DNA of 62,267 nt from an uncultured Oscillospiraceae bacterium (GCA_947599925.1 CANQFT010000010.1:1-62267), one strand, 5' to 3'; shown: positions 32,412-40,649, counted from the first letter of the stretch. The notes: generated by a model from the sequence alone, not told the origin. Numbers and translations: made by a program.

Positions 32412-33338
32412 ATGGACGCGAGGAAGAGCGCCTATGCCCGCGGGGGCCTGATGGTCTTTTTGGCCGGGGTCCTGTGGGGGACGGTGGGCGTGTTTGTCAA
32501 GGAGCTGGAGCGCCTTGGCTCCACGCCGGAGCTGACCGGCCTTCTGCGGGTCTCCTTTGCCTTTGTCATCATGGCCGCGGCGTGCCTGGTCAAATACGGG
32601 CCGGGCGTTCTGCGCCTGGACCGGGGGACCTTGCTCATCTGCGCCCTGCTGGGCCTGATCTGCCACGGGGTCTACAACATCTTTTACAGCACCGCCGTGA
32701 CCCTGTCCGGCATGGCGGTGAGCGCCGTGCTGTTGGACATCGCCCCAGTCTTCACCCTCTTTTACTCCGCCCTGCTCTTTCGGGAGCGGTTCACCGCCAC
32801 AAAGCTCCTGGCCATCGCCCTCAACATCCTGGGCTGTGCCCTGACCGCCACCAACGGGCGGCTGGACCTCCGCACGCTGTCGGTGGCGGGGGTCCTGTGC
32901 GGCGTGGCCTCCGGGGCCACATATGGCATGACCGCCATCTTCGGTCGGCTGGCCGCGGGGAAGACCAACTCCCTGGTGCTGAGCACATACAGCTACTTCT
33001 TCGCCGCCCTCTTCCTGACGCTGTGGACACGGCCGTGGCAGGGCCAGGCCGCCTTTTCCCCCAAGCTCCTCCTCTGGGGCTTTCTCTACGCTCTGATCCC
33101 CACCGCCATCGCCTACGCCCTCTACTACCAAGGACTGCGGAGCATCCCGGAGAGCAGCAAGGTGCCGGTCATCTCCTCGGTGGAGTCGGTGATGGCCGCC
33201 GGGATCGGCGCCCTGTTTTACCAAGAGCGGCTGGGCGGGTTCGGCGTGGCCGGGATGGTCCTGGTGCTGGCGTCCATCGTCCTGATGAACGCCGCGCCCG
33301 CCGGGAAACGGCGGGCCGATCCCACCAAGTCTGACTGA
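32412..33338 (+). CDS. DMT superfamily (EamA) transporter
   Basis: 308 residues with ten predicted membrane helices formed by two EamA repeats. The first opens LMVFLAGVLWGTVGVFVKEL and includes LLRVSFAF; the second begins GVLCGVASGATYGMTAIFGR, with the final pair VPVISSVESVMAAGIGALFYQE. Members export or import amino acids, nucleobases or drugs; the substrate is not apparent. GAGGTGGA precedes the ATG, and the gene has its own promoter and terminator, so it stands alone. Confidence 0.92.
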   Translation: MDARKSAYARGGLMVFLAGVLWGTVGVFVKELERLGSTPELTGLLRVSFAFVIMAAACLVKYGPGVLRLDRGTLLICALLGLICHGVYNIFYSTAVTLSGMAVSAVLLDIAPVFTLFYSALLFRERFTATKLLAIALNILGCALTATNGRLDLRTLSVAGVLCGVASGATYGMTAIFGRLAAGKTNSLVLSTYSYFFAALFLTLWTRPWQGQAAFSPKLLLWGFLYALIPTAIAYALYYQGLRSIPESSKVPVISSVESVMAAGIGALFYQERLGGFGVAGMVLVLASIVLMNAAPAGKRRADPTKSD

Positions 33339-33345
33339 ATAAAAC

Positions 33346-33377
33346 GAGGACGGCCCCAGCGGGCCGCCCTCTTTTCT
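33346..33377. terminator. Terminator between the DMT transporter and the SLH protein gene
   Basis: GAGGACGGCCC (33346-33356) pairs with GGGCCGCCCTC (33361-33371) with one mismatch and is followed by TTTT. AAAAC precedes it, so it may serve both converging genes. Confidence 0.75.
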
Positions 33378-33402
33378 TGCTGCTTGACCCCATGGAGGGG
33401 AG

Positions 33403-36400
33403 TTATCGGAACAGAACGGTATTGTGCTCAAACACCGCCGCCAGCACCGCGTCCGCAGCGCTCTGGTCCACCGGCTGGAGCAGGGCGTCCCCCGCCTCGC
33501 CGCCGTACAGACCCCACCAGGCGGCGGGTTCCCTGGCCCAGTCGGGGGAGAGGGCCGGGGCGGGGCCGCCGGGGAGCTGGAAGCCCGCGGCGGAGGCCAG
33601 CCGGTAGGCCATGGCGACGGCCTCCATCCGGGTGATCTCCCGCTCCGGGGCGAACGCGCCGCCGCCGACGCCCTTGGCCGCGCCGTGGCGCTCCGCCCAG
33701 GCGGTGGCGTGATACAGGTCCCGGTCGGCGGTGGACACGTCGGAAAAGACGAGGTAGGTCCCCAGCCCGCCGGGTTCAGGCAGGCCGTCCTGACTGGGGC
33801 GCTGGAAGTCCGCCTCCTGCTCCACCGGCGTGCCGCCCCGCTCCAGATAGGCGTTGTAGAGGGCCTTGACAAAATCGCCCCTGGTGAGGAGCGGGACCCG
33901 CTCCGGCCACTGGATCTGGAGGGAGGTCACGTAGATGGCGTTGTCCCCGGCGGTGCCGGTGTGGTTGATCTCCACGCCTCCGGCGGTCTCTGTGTCCAGT
34001 CCGGGCACATAGGCGGACAGCGCTATCTTCTCCTCCGAGGCGGTGGAGCTCACGGCGGCGTAGAGCCGCTGGCCGCGGGTGTAGACCTGGACGGTGGTCT
34101 CGGTGAGGAACATACCGGAGATCACCGGCTGGGTGAGCAGGGCGGAGCCCCCGTCGGCGGTGTGGGCTGCCAGGGCGAAGCCGCACTCGCTGCTGGAGGC
34201 GCGGTAGATCCGCAGGCCGTAGCCGGTGTGGGCGGCGGGGTCATACTTGACCATAAAGTCCATGTACTGGTTGTTGGAGCCAAAGCCCTGCCCGGCGGTC
34301 TTGCCGGGGGCCAGGGTGAGGGTGAGGGCCATGTCGCTGTCCCCGCCCTCCGCCGGCGCGTACATCAGCCGCGCGCCCCTATCTGTGTTGAAGAGGCCGG
34401 TGACCCCGGCGGTGCCGTTTTTCACCCCCGTGCCGTAGTCCCACTTGGACTGCCCGTCGCACTCCGCCGTCCAGCCGCCGGGGAAGTTGCCCGTCTCAGG
34501 CCGGGCGTCGGCGGGCTTTACGCTGTCCACCGTCCAGAAGCCGGGGAGGATCTGGCCCTGGGTGGCGGTGGGGAAGGTGGCAAGGTCCACCTCCAGCGCG
34601 CCGGAGAAGGGCGGGATCCCATCCGGGACGACAGGGGCGGGGGAGAGGGCGGAGACGGCGGGGCCGTAGTCGGAGCGTATGTGCTTGGGCTCCACCGTGG
34701 CCATCAGGTACTTGCCCACCATGGCTTGGGTGAGGGGGATGGAGGTGAGGGGGGTATCGCCCCGTCCCACGGCGACGGCCACGGGGTTCGTCCCCTGGGC
34801 GTCGTCGCAGACATACCAGGTGATCCGGGCGAGGTCGGCCCGACCCTGGGTGGAGGCGGAGGTGTAGGCGTAGGTCACGGCGGCGGCGCCGTCGCCGGTC
34901 TGACTGACGGCGGGGAGCCGCTCAAAGACCGGGGCGGGGAGGACGCTGGGCCGGACGGTGAGGGCCACCGCCGCCTCCAGCCCGGAGGCGTCCCGTGCGG
35001 TGACGATGACCAGGGCGGTCTCCTCGGTGGTGTTGGTCCCCTCCGCCGTGCAGGTGCCGTCGGCGTTGGGGGTGAGCTTCACATACTGCCTGTCGCTCTC
35101 CTGCACCGACCATGTCACCTGGGCGGCGGCGTTGTAGTCGGTGTCCGCCTGGGGACCGGTGAGGGCGCAGCCCAGGGTGAGTGCGTCCTTGCCCGACTCC
35201 ACCGTGGCGGCGGCCGCGCTGGGATCGTCCGAGATGTACGCGGTCATAGAGGTGGGCAGGTCAGTCGCTCCGGCGGCGGTGACGGCGGCTTTCTGGCCCA
35301 GGGGGTCCCAGTCGTCCTGGCCCCGGAGGAGGTTATAGACATTATAGGTCCCGTCCTCCAACTTGAAGGCCCGCAGGGCGGCCTTGCCGGTGAGGTCCAC
35401 CCCCGCGTCGGGGCGGGCCCCGGCGGAGAAGGTGACGGGAGCGCCGTTGAAGTCCACGTTGGCGTAGTAGCTCTTGAACGTCTCGTCAAACACGTCGCTC
35501 CAGCCGATGTCGGCGCTGGGGATGTCGCTGACAAAGGAGCTGTCGATCACGGTGAACGGCCCGGCGCTCTTGACCAGGTACTGGGTGGCGGAGGCGGTGT
35601 CCGCGCCCGCGTTGATGGGCACGATCTTCATCCGGCAGTCCAGCAGGGTGACCCCGCTGGAGGTGTACCAGGGTTTTGAGGAGTAGAACTCAAAGTCGCA
35701 GTTCAGATACACCGCCTGGGCCGAGCCGTTGAGGGAGTCGTCGGTGGACTCCATGTGGCAGTTTACGTAGAGGGCCCGCTGGGCGCTGTTGAAGGGCATC
35801 ATGTTCAGCCGGCTGATGAAGCGGACGTTCCGGGCCAACAGCTTGTCGCCGTCATAGACGCCGATCTGCCCCTGGGTGATGTTGCCCGGGGCCCTGGCGG
35901 GGACGTTGAGGGCGGGGTCCTGGGGATAGACCAGGTCCACGTTGCAGTAGTCGCCAAAGGTCAGGTTCTCCAGGGTCAGGCCGTCCCCGGTGATGTGGAA
36001 CATGGTGTAGTTGGAGCCCAGAAAGCCCACGTCGTGGCCGAAGTTGGCCGCCACCACCACGTCCCTGGGGTCGTCGGCGAGGCCGGTGATGTGGAGGTTT
36101 TGGCAGGCGATCTCCATCTGGTAGTCCCCCGTCATGTTCTGGGCCTCCGGGGCCTGGGGATCGTGGAGCCAGTAGACGTAGGGGGCCAGGTAGAGCTCCA
36201 TGGGCTCGGCCTCCGTGCCGTCTGTCAGATCGGCCACGGCGCTTACGAAGGAGTTGTAGACGTAGGGGTACTGGGCGGCCTGGGCGTCGGTCAGGCGACC
36301 GTCCACATAAAAGGCGTGGGGGCCCAGGGCCACGCTCCGGCCCTGGTAGGTAAAGGACGCGCCGTCCGCCGCCAAGACGGGAGCGCCCGGCGAGGCGGGC

Positions 36401-36474
36401 TCGGCGGCCAGGGCGGTGAGGGGCAGGGCCAGCAGGGCGCCGGCCAGCACCAGGGACAGGAATTTCTTTTTCAT
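33403..36474 (-). CDS. Large secreted S-layer-homology protein with a pectinesterase-like beta-helix
   Basis: 1023 residues. A signal peptide (MKKKFLSLVLAGALLALPLTALAA) is followed by a right-handed beta-helix region (about 40-345) with pectinesterase/pectin-lyase-fold character: ITGDGLTLENLTFGD, LLARNVRFISR, ALYVNCHMESTDDS and AVYLNCDFEF. The middle part (350-620) holds Ig/cadherin-like segments, and a jelly-roll-like region covers 625-850. The C-terminus (about 860-1020) has SLH-type repeats (LLTRGDFVKALYNAYLER, YHATAWAERHGAAKGVGGG, EREITRMEAVAMAYRLA) for binding to the cell wall. It is likely a surface polysaccharide-acting or adhesive protein. Catalytic residues could not be assigned. Confidence 0.8.
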   Translation of the reverse strand: MKKKFLSLVLAGALLALPLTALAAEPASPGAPVLAADGASFTYQGRSVALGPHAFYVDGRLTDAQAAQYPYVYNSFVSAVADLTDGTEAEPMELYLAPYVYWLHDPQAPEAQNMTGDYQMEIACQNLHITGLADDPRDVVVAANFGHDVGFLGSNYTMFHITGDGLTLENLTFGDYCNVDLVYPQDPALNVPARAPGNITQGQIGVYDGDKLLARNVRFISRLNMMPFNSAQRALYVNCHMESTDDSLNGSAQAVYLNCDFEFYSSKPWYTSSGVTLLDCRMKIVPINAGADTASATQYLVKSAGPFTVIDSSFVSDIPSADIGWSDVFDETFKSYYANVDFNGAPVTFSAGARPDAGVDLTGKAALRAFKLEDGTYNVYNLLRGQDDWDPLGQKAAVTAAGATDLPTSMTAYISDDPSAAAATVESGKDALTLGCALTGPQADTDYNAAAQVTWSVQESDRQYVKLTPNADGTCTAEGTNTTEETALVIVTARDASGLEAAVALTVRPSVLPAPVFERLPAVSQTGDGAAAVTYAYTSASTQGRADLARITWYVCDDAQGTNPVAVAVGRGDTPLTSIPLTQAMVGKYLMATVEPKHIRSDYGPAVSALSPAPVVPDGIPPFSGALEVDLATFPTATQGQILPGFWTVDSVKPADARPETGNFPGGWTAECDGQSKWDYGTGVKNGTAGVTGLFNTDRGARLMYAPAEGGDSDMALTLTLAPGKTAGQGFGSNNQYMDFMVKYDPAAHTGYGLRIYRASSSECGFALAAHTADGGSALLTQPVISGMFLTETTVQVYTRGQRLYAAVSSTASEEKIALSAYVPGLDTETAGGVEINHTGTAGDNAIYVTSLQIQWPERVPLLTRGDFVKALYNAYLERGGTPVEQEADFQRPSQDGLPEPGGLGTYLVFSDVSTADRDLYHATAWAERHGAAKGVGGGAFAPEREITRMEAVAMAYRLASAAGFQLPGGPAPALSPDWAREPAAWWGLYGGEAGDALLQPVDQSAADAVLAAVFEHNTVLFR

Positions 36475-36521
36475 GCTGTGTTCGCTCCTTCCGTTGGTTC
36501 GCTCTGGGTGGACTTATGGTG

Positions 36522-36550
36522 ATTATAGACCTTTTTTCCACAAAACGCAA
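36522..36550 (-). promoter_or_regulatory. Promoter of the SLH exoprotein gene
   Basis: Minus strand: TTGCGT (36550-36545), 17-nt spacer and TATAAT (36527-36522), 47 bases before the start. Confidence 0.8.
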
Positions 36551-36645
36551 CCGCCCCGCGGAGGTGGACAGCGCCAAAATATTCTGGCAAAATGGGATTT
36601 GAACGAAAAATCCCGCCCGCTTCAAACGTGTTGGAGGTGAAGGGA

Positions 36646-37131
36646 GTGAGGAAGTTGGCCTCGTTTGGTACCGATGAGACCATAAGCCGGGTGGTGGAGC
36701 AGTACAGCGCCATGCTGCTGCGGCTGGCGGCGGCCCGCCTGCCCTCCGCCGCCGACGCGGAGGACGCGGTGCAGGAGGTTTTCCTGAAACTGCTGGACGC
36801 CCGCCCCGTGTTCCGGGACGCCGAACACGAGAAAGCCTGGCTGATCCGAACGACCCTTCACCGCGCCGCCGACATCCGGCGCAAGCGGGCGCGGGAGGCC
36901 CCCTTGGACGCCATCGTGGAGGTGGAGGCCCCGCCGGAGCCGGGGCCGGAGCTGTTGGACGCCGTCCGCGCCCTGCCGGAGCGGTACGCCGCGGTCCTCC
37001 ACCTCTACTATTACGAGGGGTACTCCATCAAGGAGACCGCGAAACTGCTGGCCCTACCCGCCGCCACGGTGGGCACCCGACTGGCCCGTGGCCGGGAGCG
37101 GCTGCGGCAGATGTTGAAGGAGGATGCGTAA
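36646..37131 (+). CDS. ECF-type RNA polymerase sigma factor
   Basis: 161 residues comprising only sigma regions 2 and 4. Region 2 includes DAEDAVQEVFLKLL and AWLIRTTLHRAADIRRK; region 4 is ALPERYAAVLHLYYYEGYSIKETAKLL and VGTRLARGRERLRQML. GTG 36646 has GGAGG nine bases upstream, giving MRKLASFGTDETISR; an upstream ATG at 36592 has no ribosome site. It is followed with no gap by a membrane-anchored gene that is probably its anti-sigma factor, and lies divergent from the SLH exoprotein gene, a possible target. The cue is unknown. Confidence 0.9.
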   Translation: MRKLASFGTDETISRVVEQYSAMLLRLAAARLPSAADAEDAVQEVFLKLLDARPVFRDAEHEKAWLIRTTLHRAADIRRKRAREAPLDAIVEVEAPPEPGPELLDAVRALPERYAAVLHLYYYEGYSIKETAKLLALPAATVGTRLARGRERLRQMLKEDA

Positions 37132-38001
37132 ATGGACTGGAAAGCCTACCGTGAGGCGCTGGACGCCCTCTCGTTTTCCCCGGACTTCCGGGAGAGGACC
37201 GAGGCCGTGCTGCGCCGCCGCGCCCAAGAACAAGAAAAGGAGAGATCCTCTGTGAAATTCATCAAAAAGCCCGTTGTGGCCGCCGCGGTGGCCGCTTTGC
37301 TGGTGGTCTCGGCCTCCGCCGTGGCCCTGCGCCTGTCCGCCTCTCAGGTGGCGGAGCGGACGGGGCGGACCGCCCTGGCCGCCGCCTTCGAGGACAACAA
37401 CGCCGTGGCCGTCAACGAGACCGTCCAGACCGGGGACTACGCCGTGACGCTGATGGGCCTCACCTCCGGGGCCAACCTGGACGAGCTGAACGCCGACCTG
37501 GACGTGGACCATACCTACGCTGTGGTGGCCCTGGAGCGCCTGGACGGCGCCCCCATGGGACAGGTGGCGTCGGGCGCCGACTATACCGTTACCCCGCTGG
37601 TGTCCGGCTATGACCCCTGGGCGGTGAACAACTGGACCCTGGGCTGTTCCGTGGACGTTCTGGAAGCGGACGGGACGTGGTACTTCCTGCTGGACGCGGG
37701 ACAGCTGGGCGCCTTCGCCGACCACACCGTCTATCTGGCCTTCTACGAGGGAGCCGCCCCTCCCTCCGCCGGAAAATTCACCGTGGCCGGGGACGGCTCC
37801 ATCGCCTTTGCCCAGGACTACCCGGAGGAACACGCCCTCTTTGTCCTGCCTCTGGACGAGAGCCTGGCCGACCCCGCCGCTGCCCAGGCTCTGGTGGAGC
37901 CCTTCCTGCCCGGGGAGGATACCGCCGGGGAGACCCCCATCCAGGAGAGCGCCCCCGCCTCTGACAGCCCGGTGCTGACCATCGTCCCCGCCGACGCCTG
38001 A
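37132..38001 (+). CDS. Membrane-anchored probable anti-sigma factor
   Basis: 289 residues. An N-terminal cytoplasmic region of ~43 residues (DWKAYREALDALSFSPDF) precedes one membrane helix (about 46-68), followed by a ~220-residue extracytoplasmic domain ending in an acidic, Pro/Ser-rich tail. This layout, and the position directly abutting an ECF sigma gene, match Firmicutes anti-sigma proteins of the DUF4179/RsiV-like type, but no zinc-binding ZAS motif is present. Identity as anti-sigma factor is therefore inferred from context and topology. Confidence 0.7.
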   Translation: MDWKAYREALDALSFSPDFRERTEAVLRRRAQEQEKERSSVKFIKKPVVAAAVAALLVVSASAVALRLSASQVAERTGRTALAAAFEDNNAVAVNETVQTGDYAVTLMGLTSGANLDELNADLDVDHTYAVVALERLDGAPMGQVASGADYTVTPLVSGYDPWAVNNWTLGCSVDVLEADGTWYFLLDAGQLGAFADHTVYLAFYEGAAPPSAGKFTVAGDGSIAFAQDYPEEHALFVLPLDESLADPAAAQALVEPFLPGEDTAGETPIQESAPASDSPVLTIVPADA

Positions 38002-38052
38002 CCTGAACCGAATGAAGGCCGCCGGCCACCGCGTCGGCGGCCTCCGTTTGTC

Positions 38053-38125
38053 AAAAAGCCTCGCAGAGTTTCGCACCGAAGAGCGCGAAAAATTGTCAAA
38101 GAAGCGGCGAAGCCGCTTCTTTGAC
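38053..38125. repeat. Dispersed hairpin repeat, copy C
   Basis: A 14-bp hairpin GTCAAAGAAGCGGC (38095-38108) with its complement (38112-38125) has nearly the same arms as the first hairpin of copy A. It is preceded by an inverted copy (38053-38074) of the motif found at 16644-16660. The 67-nt unit of copies A and B is missing. The element sits directly after the anti-sigma gene and may end its transcript. Confidence 0.8.
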
Positions 38126-38166
38126 GATCTAACGCTCCCGACCGGCCGCCCTGTCATAAATTTTCC

Positions 38167-38195
38167 TTGCGGAGACCCCTGCGGCATAGTATAAT
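38167..38195 (+). promoter_or_regulatory. Promoter of the aldo/keto reductase gene
   Basis: TTGCGG (38167-38172), 17-nt spacer and TATAAT (38190-38195). Confidence 0.8.
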
Positions 38196-38240
38196 GGCCC
38201 TGGAACGCCATCTTCAAACGCTGGAAAGGGGAGACCATCC

Positions 38241-39086
38241 ATGGAGACCATCCGCCTTCGCAACGGGGTAGAGATGCCCGGCATCGGCTTTGGCACCTAT
38301 CAGATCACCGACCTGGCCCAGTGCGAGCAGTGCGTGCTGGACGCCATCGGCGTCGGCTTTCGCCTGATCGACACCGCCCAGGGCTACGGCAACGAGCAGG
38401 CCGTGGGCGCCGCCGTCGCCCACTGCGGCGTGGCCCGGCAAGACCTCTTCCTTGTCACCAAGGTCCACTTCCGCAACTTCCGGCCCGACCAGTGCCGCCG
38501 GTCCGTGCTGGAGTCCATGGAGAAGCTGGGGGTGGACTACCTGGACAGCGTGTTGCTCCACTGGCCCTTCAACGACTACTACACCGCGTGGCGCGAGCTG
38601 GAGACCCTCTACGACCAGGGCTTGCTCCGCTCCATCGGCGTGTCCAACTTCCACGCCGACCGTCTGGTGGACCTGATCAACTATAACGCCACCGCGCCCC
38701 ACATCAACCAGATCGAGGCCCACATCTTCTGCCAGCAGAAGGTCTGCCGGGAGTGGATGGACAAATACCAGGTGGCGGCCATGGCCTACGCGCCCTTGGG
38801 CCAGGCCCGGCGGCAGGAGATGTACCAGCTGCCCCAGGTGACCGGCCCCGCCCAAAAATACGGCAAGACCCCAGCCCAGGTCATGCTCCGCTTCCTCATG
38901 CAGTCCGGCTTCGTCCCCATCCCCAAGAGCGTACACAGCTCCCGCATCCAAGAGAACATCCAGGTGTTCGACTTCTCCCTCAGCGACCAGGAACTGGACG
39001 ACCTGCGGGCCCTGGACACCGGGATCGCCATGATCGGCAACCCGGAAAACCCCGTCCGGGCCGAGGCCGCCCTCCACTGGAAGTGA
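38241..39086 (+). CDS. Aldo/keto reductase
   Basis: A 281-residue NADPH-dependent TIM-barrel oxidoreductase. GFGTYQI, RLIDTAQGYGNE with catalytic Asp and Tyr, FLVTKVHF with the Lys, VLLHWPF with the His, IGVSNFH, and IPKSVHSSRIQENIQVFDF are all AKR motifs, close to the 2,5-diketo-D-gluconate reductase group. It reduces carbonyls of sugars or small aldehydes; the physiological substrate is unknown. The gene is monocistronic, between its own promoter and that of the next gene. Confidence 0.93.
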   Translation: METIRLRNGVEMPGIGFGTYQITDLAQCEQCVLDAIGVGFRLIDTAQGYGNEQAVGAAVAHCGVARQDLFLVTKVHFRNFRPDQCRRSVLESMEKLGVDYLDSVLLHWPFNDYYTAWRELETLYDQGLLRSIGVSNFHADRLVDLINYNATAPHINQIEAHIFCQQKVCREWMDKYQVAAMAYAPLGQARRQEMYQLPQVTGPAQKYGKTPAQVMLRFLMQSGFVPIPKSVHSSRIQENIQVFDFSLSDQELDDLRALDTGIAMIGNPENPVRAEAALHWK

Positions 39087-39099
39087 TGGAAATTGCCTC

Positions 39100-39128
39100 T
39101 TGCCAAGTCCCCGCCCTTCTGTTATAAT
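39100..39128 (+). promoter_or_regulatory. Promoter of the phosphoribosyltransferase-like gene
   Basis: TTGCCA (39100-39105), 17-nt spacer and TATAAT (39123-39128). Confidence 0.8.
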
Positions 39129-39206
39129 CAATTTGCCCAAAATGATTTGGGCTCGGAACGTCAAAACTCGTCGGATTGCACATACCCAAACAAGGAGGCA
39201 TGAACT

Positions 39207-39842
39207 ATGGAACCGAAATTTTTCCCACTTTTGGACATCGGCGGCGTGCCGCTCCTGGCGGCCAAGGGCCATTTCGCCACCCGCAACAGCCACATCAACT
39301 ACTTCATCGACGTCACCGCCCAGAAATACAGTCTCAAAGGCTGCCGGGCCGTGGCCCGTGAGCTGGCCAACCGCCTCCAGAACCGGTTCCAGGTGGACTC
39401 CATCCTCTGCATGGACGGCACCAGCGCCGTGGGCGCCTGCCTGGCCCGCAAGCTGACCCAGCAGGGCGGCCGCTCGCTGAGCGAAGGGGACGATATGTAT
39501 ATCATCAAAGGCGAGCTGGACGGCAAGGGCAACCTGATCTTCCGGGACAACGCCCGCTTCATGCTGGAGGGCAAGAAGGTCCTCATCCTCATGTGTTCCC
39601 TCACCACCGGCACCACCGCGCTCCAGGGCAAGCGGAGCGTGGAGTATTACGGCGGCAGCGTGGTGGGCGTGGCCGCCATCTACGCCGCCATCCACGAGCT
39701 GGAGGACCTGCCCGTGGTCTCCATTTTTGACACCAACACCATCCGGGACTACGCCTCTCACTCTCCCAAGGACTGCCCCATGTGCAAGGCCGGACAGCCC
39801 ATCGACGCGGTGGTCAACACCTTTGGCTTCTCCAAGATCTGA
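39207..39842 (+). CDS. Type I phosphoribosyltransferase-like protein
   Basis: 211 residues with an orotate-PRT-like fold: FFPLLDIGGVPLL at the start, ILCMDGTSAVGACLAR, and the PRPP-loop region VLILMCSLTTGTTAL (125-139). Compared with the usual hydrophobic-DD/ED-xxTTGxT loop, the two acidic residues are replaced by Met129 and Cys130, so PRPP binding may be altered or lost. A CPMCKAGQPID motif near the C-terminus, which I recall from Clostridia homologues labelled orotate phosphoribosyltransferase, could bind metal. No pyrimidine genes are nearby. The activity should be regarded as unproven. Confidence 0.75.
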   Translation: MEPKFFPLLDIGGVPLLAAKGHFATRNSHINYFIDVTAQKYSLKGCRAVARELANRLQNRFQVDSILCMDGTSAVGACLARKLTQQGGRSLSEGDDMYIIKGELDGKGNLIFRDNARFMLEGKKVLILMCSLTTGTTALQGKRSVEYYGGSVVGVAAIYAAIHELEDLPVVSIFDTNTIRDYASHSPKDCPMCKAGQPIDAVVNTFGFSKI

Positions 39843-39886
39843 CCCCGCCGGGGCCGGGAGCGTTTTCCGGGCCGACAAAAATTCCC

Positions 39887-39915
39887 TTGATTTCTCCATC
39901 CAAGCGGGGTAGAAT
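39887..39915 (+). promoter_or_regulatory. Promoter of the B12 ECF transporter operon
   Basis: TTGATT (39887-39892), 17-nt spacer and TAGAAT (39910-39915), directly upstream of the cobalamin riboswitch. Confidence 0.7.
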
Positions 39916-39924
39916 AGGCGAAGA

Positions 39925-40070
39925 AAAGTGAATCAGGACGGGTCGCGCGGGGGTGAGACCCTCGCGGCGGAAAGAGGTGCGAACCCTCTGCTAGTGGGTA
40001 ACTGTGTGGCCTTTGGGCCGAGCCAGATACGCCAGACCCGGCCCCTGGACTCTGCCTACACTGGAGTTGA
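39925..40070 (+). ncRNA. Cobalamin riboswitch
   Basis: The core GGAAAGAGGTGCGAA (39969 onward), the GTAACTGTG segment near 40007-40015 and the B12-box AGCCAGATACGCC (40021-40033) are in the correct order and spacing for a cobalamin aptamer. It is followed by a perfect terminator and by genes for a B12-type ECF transporter. B12 binding should favour termination; the candidate antiterminator TACACTGG (40057-40064) can pair with CCAGTGTA (40091-40098), which overlaps the terminator's left arm and loop. Confidence 0.88.
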
Positions 40071-40080
40071 ACCGTCCCTC

Positions 40081-40122
40081 GCCCGCGCCGCCAGTGTATC
40101 TTGGCGGCGCGGGCTTTATTTT
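40081..40122 (+). terminator. Riboswitch-controlled terminator
   Basis: A perfect 13-bp stem (40081-40093/40102-40114) with loop GTGTATCT, followed by TTTATTTT, 24 bases before the first start codon. Confidence 0.9.
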
Positions 40123-40145
40123 GTCCACACAGGAGGTCTCTGAAG

Positions 40146-40649
40146 ATGAAACGCTGGAAACGTCCCGCCCGCATCGCCTTGGCCGTGGTCCTGGCCGCCG
40201 CTCTCGCGGCGGCCCTGTGGCTGACCCTCCGGCCCCGCCAGACCGCGCCCGCGGGGGAGAGCGCCTGCACCCTTGCCATCCGCTGTGACGCCGTGCTGAA
40301 CGACCTGGACAGCCTGGCCGCCGACAAGCGGGAGCTGATCCCCGCCGACGGGGTCCTTCTGCCGGAGACCCAAGCCGCCTTCGCCGACGGGGAGACCGCC
40401 TTCGACCTCTTGCGGCGCCTCTGCCGGGACCAGGGCATCCATCTGGACTTTTCCATCACCCCAGGCTACAACTCCGCCTATATCAAGGCCATCGGCAACC
40501 TCTACGAATTTGACTGCGGCCAGCGCTCCGGCTGGCTCTACCACGTCAACGGCCAGTCACCCGACGTGACCTGCTCGGACTACCAGCTCCAGCCCGGCGA
40601 CAAAGTGGAGTTCCTCTACTCCTGCGACTGGGGCCAGGACCTGGACTGA
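40146..40649 (+). CDS. Exported DUF4430 (transcobalamin-like) protein
   Basis: 167 residues. A basic N-terminus and one hydrophobic helix (about 9-28) give a membrane-anchored or secreted form. The C-terminal DUF4430 domain includes FDLLRRLCRDQGIHLDF, SAYIKAIGNLYEFDCGQRSGWLYHVNG and QPGDKVEFLYSCDWGQDL, a fold shared with the beta domain of transcobalamin/intrinsic factor. Under a cobalamin riboswitch and ahead of ECF genes, it probably captures B12 outside the membrane. AGGAGG stands nine bases before ATG 40146. Confidence 0.88.
   Translation: MKRWKRPARIALAVVLAAALAAALWLTLRPRQTAPAGESACTLAIRCDAVLNDLDSLAADKRELIPADGVLLPETQAAFADGETAFDLLRRLCRDQGIHLDFSITPGYNSAYIKAIGNLYEFDCGQRSGWLYHVNGQSPDVTCSDYQLQPGDKVEFLYSCDWGQDLD

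Noticed and set aside
38012-38194. 60-codon frame after the anti-sigma gene
   Set aside because: It coincides with hairpin repeat copy C and has no ribosome site.
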